From an uncultured Eubacteriales bacterium (GTDB lineage Bacteria; Bacillota; Clostridia; Oscillospirales; Oscillospiraceae), in contig UROG01000047.1 in assembly GCA_900549485.1 (NCBI GenBank), positions 1 through 16,802 of the forward strand: 16,802 nucleotides of DNA, in the 5' to 3' direction. Of this stretch, positions 14,104-16,802 are shown piece after piece (within the stretch, counting starts at the first letter, position 1; each line of letters begins with the position of its first letter). The notes beneath the pieces were generated by a model. The model was not told the DNA's origin. It saw only the letters and a program-made list of their open reading frames with translations, and did no database searches. The translations under genes and the position numbers were made by a program.

Positions 14104-15177
14104 ATGTTTTTTGAAGAAAACAAACAGCTTTTATCGGATTTTTCCCGTATATCGAAGGCGGCAGGTTTCCGTGCCGACTATGTTCAGGGCGGCGGCGGCA
14201 ACACCTCCGTCAAGCTGCCCGGCGGACTTATGGCGATAAAGGCCTCCGGCTTCTGCCTGAAGGATATCGGGATCGACAGGGCGTATGCCGTCATGGACGG
14301 CGCCGATCTGCGAGGTTTTTATCTCAACTCCGAACCGTCGGAGTTTGAGGACGTTGAAAAGGCAGGCTCGGCAAGGGCGAAGGCGGACGTGCGCCATATA
14401 GACTCGCTTGCCGACCTGCGTCCCTCTGTCGAGGCAGGGTTTCACTCGATACTCAGAACCTTTGTGCTCCATACCCACAGCGTATACGCCAATCTCGCCT
14501 GCTGCTCGACCGCGTGCCGCGTCATAGCGGATGAGGCGTTTTGCGATGCGGGGTACACGTGGGGCTGGGTGCCGTATACGGACCCCGGCGCGAACCTCAC
14601 CTTTGCCATACGGGATGAGCTTCGCCGTGTGGAGGAGCAGAGCGGAAAGCAGCCGTCGGTCATACTCATGCAGAACCACGGCATTATTGTCCATGACGAC
14701 GATCCGGATAAGGTTCTTGCCATACATACCGATGCGAACGAGCGCCTTGCGCGTATGTTCGGCATAAACGGCACGGCTTTCCCGGAGGTCAGGATCAGGG
14801 CAATGTCCGCCGGACTTATCGCCGCCGACACGCCGTATCTTGAAAAAGCGTTTCTGGCAGGGGAGTACGGCGAGGAATTCCTCATGACGCAGCCGCTCTA
14901 TCCCGACCAGATGGTCTTCCTCACCGACGCGTTTTTCATGGACAGGGAGGAGATAGCCGACGGACAGGCGGTCGCAAGCTCCGCGACCGGTCAGATGCTC
15001 ATGAAAATGGACGCAAAAAAGGCCATGACCATGACGGAAACGCTCACGGCGGTGTTCTTCATCATGGACAATATAAAGAAAGCCGGGTACACTCTGTCCA
15101 CAATGGGCGAAGCGGCGAAAAAGTTCATCGCTAATTGGGAAAGTGAGAAATACCGCAGATCCATGGCAGGAAAATAA
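14104..15177 (+). CDS. rhaD: Class II aldolase, predicted rhamnulose-1-phosphate aldolase
   Basis: Predicted zinc-dependent cytoplasmic enzyme splitting L-rhamnulose-1-phosphate into dihydroxyacetone phosphate and L-lactaldehyde. Family hallmarks: GGGGNTSVK (29-37), KASGFCL (46-52), catalytic-type glutamate E110 in SVEAGFH, zinc ligands H123 and H125 in LHTHSVYANL, and H192 in QNHGIIV. At 358 residues it is about 85 longer than E. coli RhaD (274). The extra C-terminal part (about 255-358) lacks any nucleotide-binding motif. The N-terminal style resembles the aldolase half of the bifunctional aldolase/short-chain dehydrogenases of the RhaE/YuxG kind, without the dehydrogenase half. GGAGGG five bases upstream fixes the ATG at 14104, although the frame opens at 14074. 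The rhamnose assignment rests on its position between rhaA and rhaB. Confidence 0.85.
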   Translation: MFFEENKQLLSDFSRISKAAGFRADYVQGGGGNTSVKLPGGLMAIKASGFCLKDIGIDRAYAVMDGADLRGFYLNSEPSEFEDVEKAGSARAKADVRHIDSLADLRPSVEAGFHSILRTFVLHTHSVYANLACCSTACRVIADEAFCDAGYTWGWVPYTDPGANLTFAIRDELRRVEEQSGKQPSVILMQNHGIIVHDDDPDKVLAIHTDANERLARMFGINGTAFPEVRIRAMSAGLIAADTPYLEKAFLAGEYGEEFLMTQPLYPDQMVFLTDAFFMDREEIADGQAVASSATGQMLMKMDAKKAMTMTETLTAVFFIMDNIKKAGYTLSTMGEAAKKFIANWESEKYRRSMAGK

Positions 15178-15196
15178 AGCTTAAGGAGCGGATAAA

Positions 15197-16660
15197 ATGA
15201 AGAATCTACTCGCATTCGATGTCGGCGCCAGCAACGGCCGCGCCATTCTCGGCCAACTCGACGGAGACAGACTCACCATGCGTGAGCTTCACCGCTTCGA
15301 AAATAATTATATCGAGATGAACGGGGTCTTCTATTGGGATCTGCCGTATCTTTACAATCAGCTCAAACAGGGGCTTCTGGCGTTCAAGCACGCCGGCGTC
15401 GGTGAGCTTGACTGCTTCGGCATAGATACGTGGGGCGTGGACTACGGCCTGCTTGACAGGAACGGACACCTTATCGCCAATCCCAGAGCATACCGTATGG
15501 CGGTTGACGGCGATATGGAGGCGGTATGGAAAATAGTGGATTTTCCCACTCTTTTTGCGAGAACCGGCATTGCCACGATGAATTTCAACACCGTCTATCA
15601 GCTCTACCGCAGAAAGCTTGAGGGCGACGTCGCGCTTGAAAACGCCGAAACGATGCTGCTGATGCCCGACCTTCTGGGCTACTTCCTCAGCGGGGAGAAA
15701 AAATCGGAATACACCGAGGTAACAACATCCATGCTCTATGACCCCGCCAAAAGGGATTGGGACTGGCAGACGATAGACGAGCTTGACCTGCCGCGCAGGA
15801 TATTCACCGAGATCGACCGCGCCGGTACGATAAGGGGCAAGCTTCGTCCGGAGCTTGCGGAGGAGCTTGGACTCAACCGCGCAAGCTTTGCCGCCGTCGG
15901 CACGCATGATACCGCTTCCGCCGTCGCGGCGATCCCGGGCGAGGGAAGCTTCGCGTTCTGCTCAAGCGGCACATGGTCGCTTTTCGGCACGGAAACGGAT
16001 GAGCCGATACTTACCGACGCCGTGCGCGACGCGAATTTCTCCAACGAGGGTACCATACAGGGCGGCTTCCGTCCGCTGAAAAATATCATGGGGCTGTGGC
16101 TCATTCAGGAATGCCGCCGTGATTGGATGAAGGCGGGCAAAAAATACGGCTGGGACGAGATAGTGGCCGAGGCGGAAAAGGCGGAGCCGTTCCGCTCAAT
16201 AATCGACCCCGACTACCCGGAGTTTTTCGCTGGCGGCAATATGGTCGCAAAAATACAGAGCTTCTGCCGCCGTACAGGGCAGTGTGTTCCGGAGAGCGTG
16301 GGACAGATCGCAAGATGCATCTATGAATCCCTCGCGCTCAAATACCGCTGGGCGCTTGAACGGCTCGAAGAGATCAAGGGGCAGCATATCGATCAGCTCA
16401 ATATTGTCGGCGGCGGGATACAGAACAAGCTTCTCAACCGCTTTGTGGCCGATGCAATTGACAGGCGCGTCGTTACGGGGCCTATCGAGGGCGCGGCAAT
16501 AGGAAACCTCCTGGCGCAGGGAATGGCGCTCGGCGTTGTGAAGGATCTTGAGCATCTGCGCCGTATAGTCAGAAACTCCGAAAATGTCGATACCTATATG
16601 CCGAACCATACCGCGCAGTGGGAGGAAAACTACGCGAGACTTCTGTCGCTTATGAAGTGA
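15197..16660 (+). CDS. rhaB: Rhamnulokinase
   Basis: A 487-residue FGGY-family sugar kinase that phosphorylates L-rhamnulose at C1 with ATP. The N-terminal FDVGASNGRAILGQL (7-21) is the phosphate-binding loop as written in rhamnulokinases. GIDTWGVDYGLLD (75-87) binds sugar. D238 in GTHDTASAVAAIP matches the position of the catalytic base recalled for E. coli (D237). CSSGTWSLFGTE and GGGIQNKLLNRFVADAI form the second ATP-binding half. The length is normal. An AAGGAG site lies eight bases before the ATG, and the gene follows the aldolase by only 19 bases. It is the last gene in the window, followed after about 40 bases by the terminal palindromes, and appears to close the operon. Confidence 0.95.
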   Translation: MKNLLAFDVGASNGRAILGQLDGDRLTMRELHRFENNYIEMNGVFYWDLPYLYNQLKQGLLAFKHAGVGELDCFGIDTWGVDYGLLDRNGHLIANPRAYRMAVDGDMEAVWKIVDFPTLFARTGIATMNFNTVYQLYRRKLEGDVALENAETMLLMPDLLGYFLSGEKKSEYTEVTTSMLYDPAKRDWDWQTIDELDLPRRIFTEIDRAGTIRGKLRPELAEELGLNRASFAAVGTHDTASAVAAIPGEGSFAFCSSGTWSLFGTETDEPILTDAVRDANFSNEGTIQGGFRPLKNIMGLWLIQECRRDWMKAGKKYGWDEIVAEAEKAEPFRSIIDPDYPEFFAGGNMVAKIQSFCRRTGQCVPESVGQIARCIYESLALKYRWALERLEEIKGQHIDQLNIVGGGIQNKLLNRFVADAIDRRVVTGPIEGAAIGNLLAQGMALGVVKDLEHLRRIVRNSENVDTYMPNHTAQWEENYARLLSLMK

Positions 16661-16702
16661 CCTGATTTCGTGCAATTGCGTAAAAAACGGTGATATATAA
16701 TA

Positions 16703-16757
16703 TGTCAAGCTGCAACTGATGACCGTGTTATACACGGTCATCAGTTGCAGCTTGTCA
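16703..16757. repeat. Long perfect palindrome after rhaB
   Basis: CAAGCTGCAACTGATGACCGTG (two extra pairs counted from 16706; arms 16706-16727 and 16733-16754) forms a 22-bp perfect stem with a five-base loop. TG/CA extend it beyond a single mismatch. There is no T tract of its own, and its right end overlaps the left end of the terminator that follows. It may enhance termination, block exonucleases, or be a small repeat-derived palindrome. Confidence 0.6.
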
Positions 16758-16784
16758 AAAAAGTCCTGCAAGGACTTTTTTGAC
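16754..16784. terminator. Bidirectional intrinsic terminator closing the rhamnose operon
   Basis: GTCAAAAAAGTCCT (16754-16767) pairs perfectly with AGGACTTTTTTGAC (16771-16784) around a three-base loop. A6 in the left arm and T6 in the right arm make it a terminator in both directions. It shares bases 16754-16757 with the right edge of the preceding palindrome, so the two full stems cannot form together. Confidence 0.8.
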
Positions 16785-16802
16785 CGCGCTTTCCGCCGAG
16801 CA

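Overview
The window reads as a chromosomal stretch of a Bacillota bacterium, most likely an uncultured gut Clostridia. I base this on strong AGGAGG-type ribosome binding sites, moderately high GC with frequent ATA and AGG codons, single-copy intrinsic terminators with A/T-flanked hairpins, and a bacterial sn-glycerol-1-phosphate dehydrogenase of the AraM type. Placement below class is not supported by anything I can see. I found no rRNA, tRNA, CRISPR array, integrase or transposase.

Layout. 1-60: terminator of a gene lying off the left edge. 149-520 (-): a small unrecognised three-helix membrane protein. 739-4261 (+): a two-gene ABC exporter unit, a MacB/LolD-type ATPase and a 937-residue FtsX-family permease with a long extracellular heptad-repeat coiled coil. 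4262-4453: a spacer rich in inverted repeats, ending in a terminator. 4454-5815 (-): sn-glycerol-1-phosphate dehydrogenase, with an operator-like palindrome upstream. 6058-6198 (+): the N-terminal 47 residues of an XRE-type HTH regulator, cut off at a terminator. 6280-7188 (-): an AraC-family regulator. 7189-7597: the divergent control region. 7598-16660 (+): an eight-gene L-rhamnose uptake and breakdown cluster. 16661-16802: a 22-bp perfect palindrome overlapping a strong terminator.

How the main cluster works. A ribose-type ABC importer (double ATPase, two permeases, one substrate-binding protein) matches the organisation of the rhizobial RhaSTPQ rhamnose transporter. It is followed by L-rhamnose mutarotase (beta to alpha anomer), L-rhamnose isomerase (rhamnose to rhamnulose), a class II aldolase (rhamnulose-1-phosphate to dihydroxyacetone phosphate plus L-lactaldehyde) and rhamnulokinase (rhamnulose to rhamnulose-1-phosphate). 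No lactaldehyde reductase or dehydrogenase is present in the window. The divergent AraC protein is the obvious candidate activator. Upstream of the transporter there is a direct repeat with 21-bp periodicity, placed where an AraC-type activator would sit over the -35 region.

The most unusual items are non-coding. They are a chain of hairpins, one including a Met-Gly-stop mini-ORF behind a consensus Shine-Dalgarno, between the binding-protein gene and the catabolic genes; the truncated XRE gene butted against a terminator; the palindromes at operon ends; and a substrate-binding protein with a signal peptide but no lipobox. I do not see a convincing wholly new biological system here.
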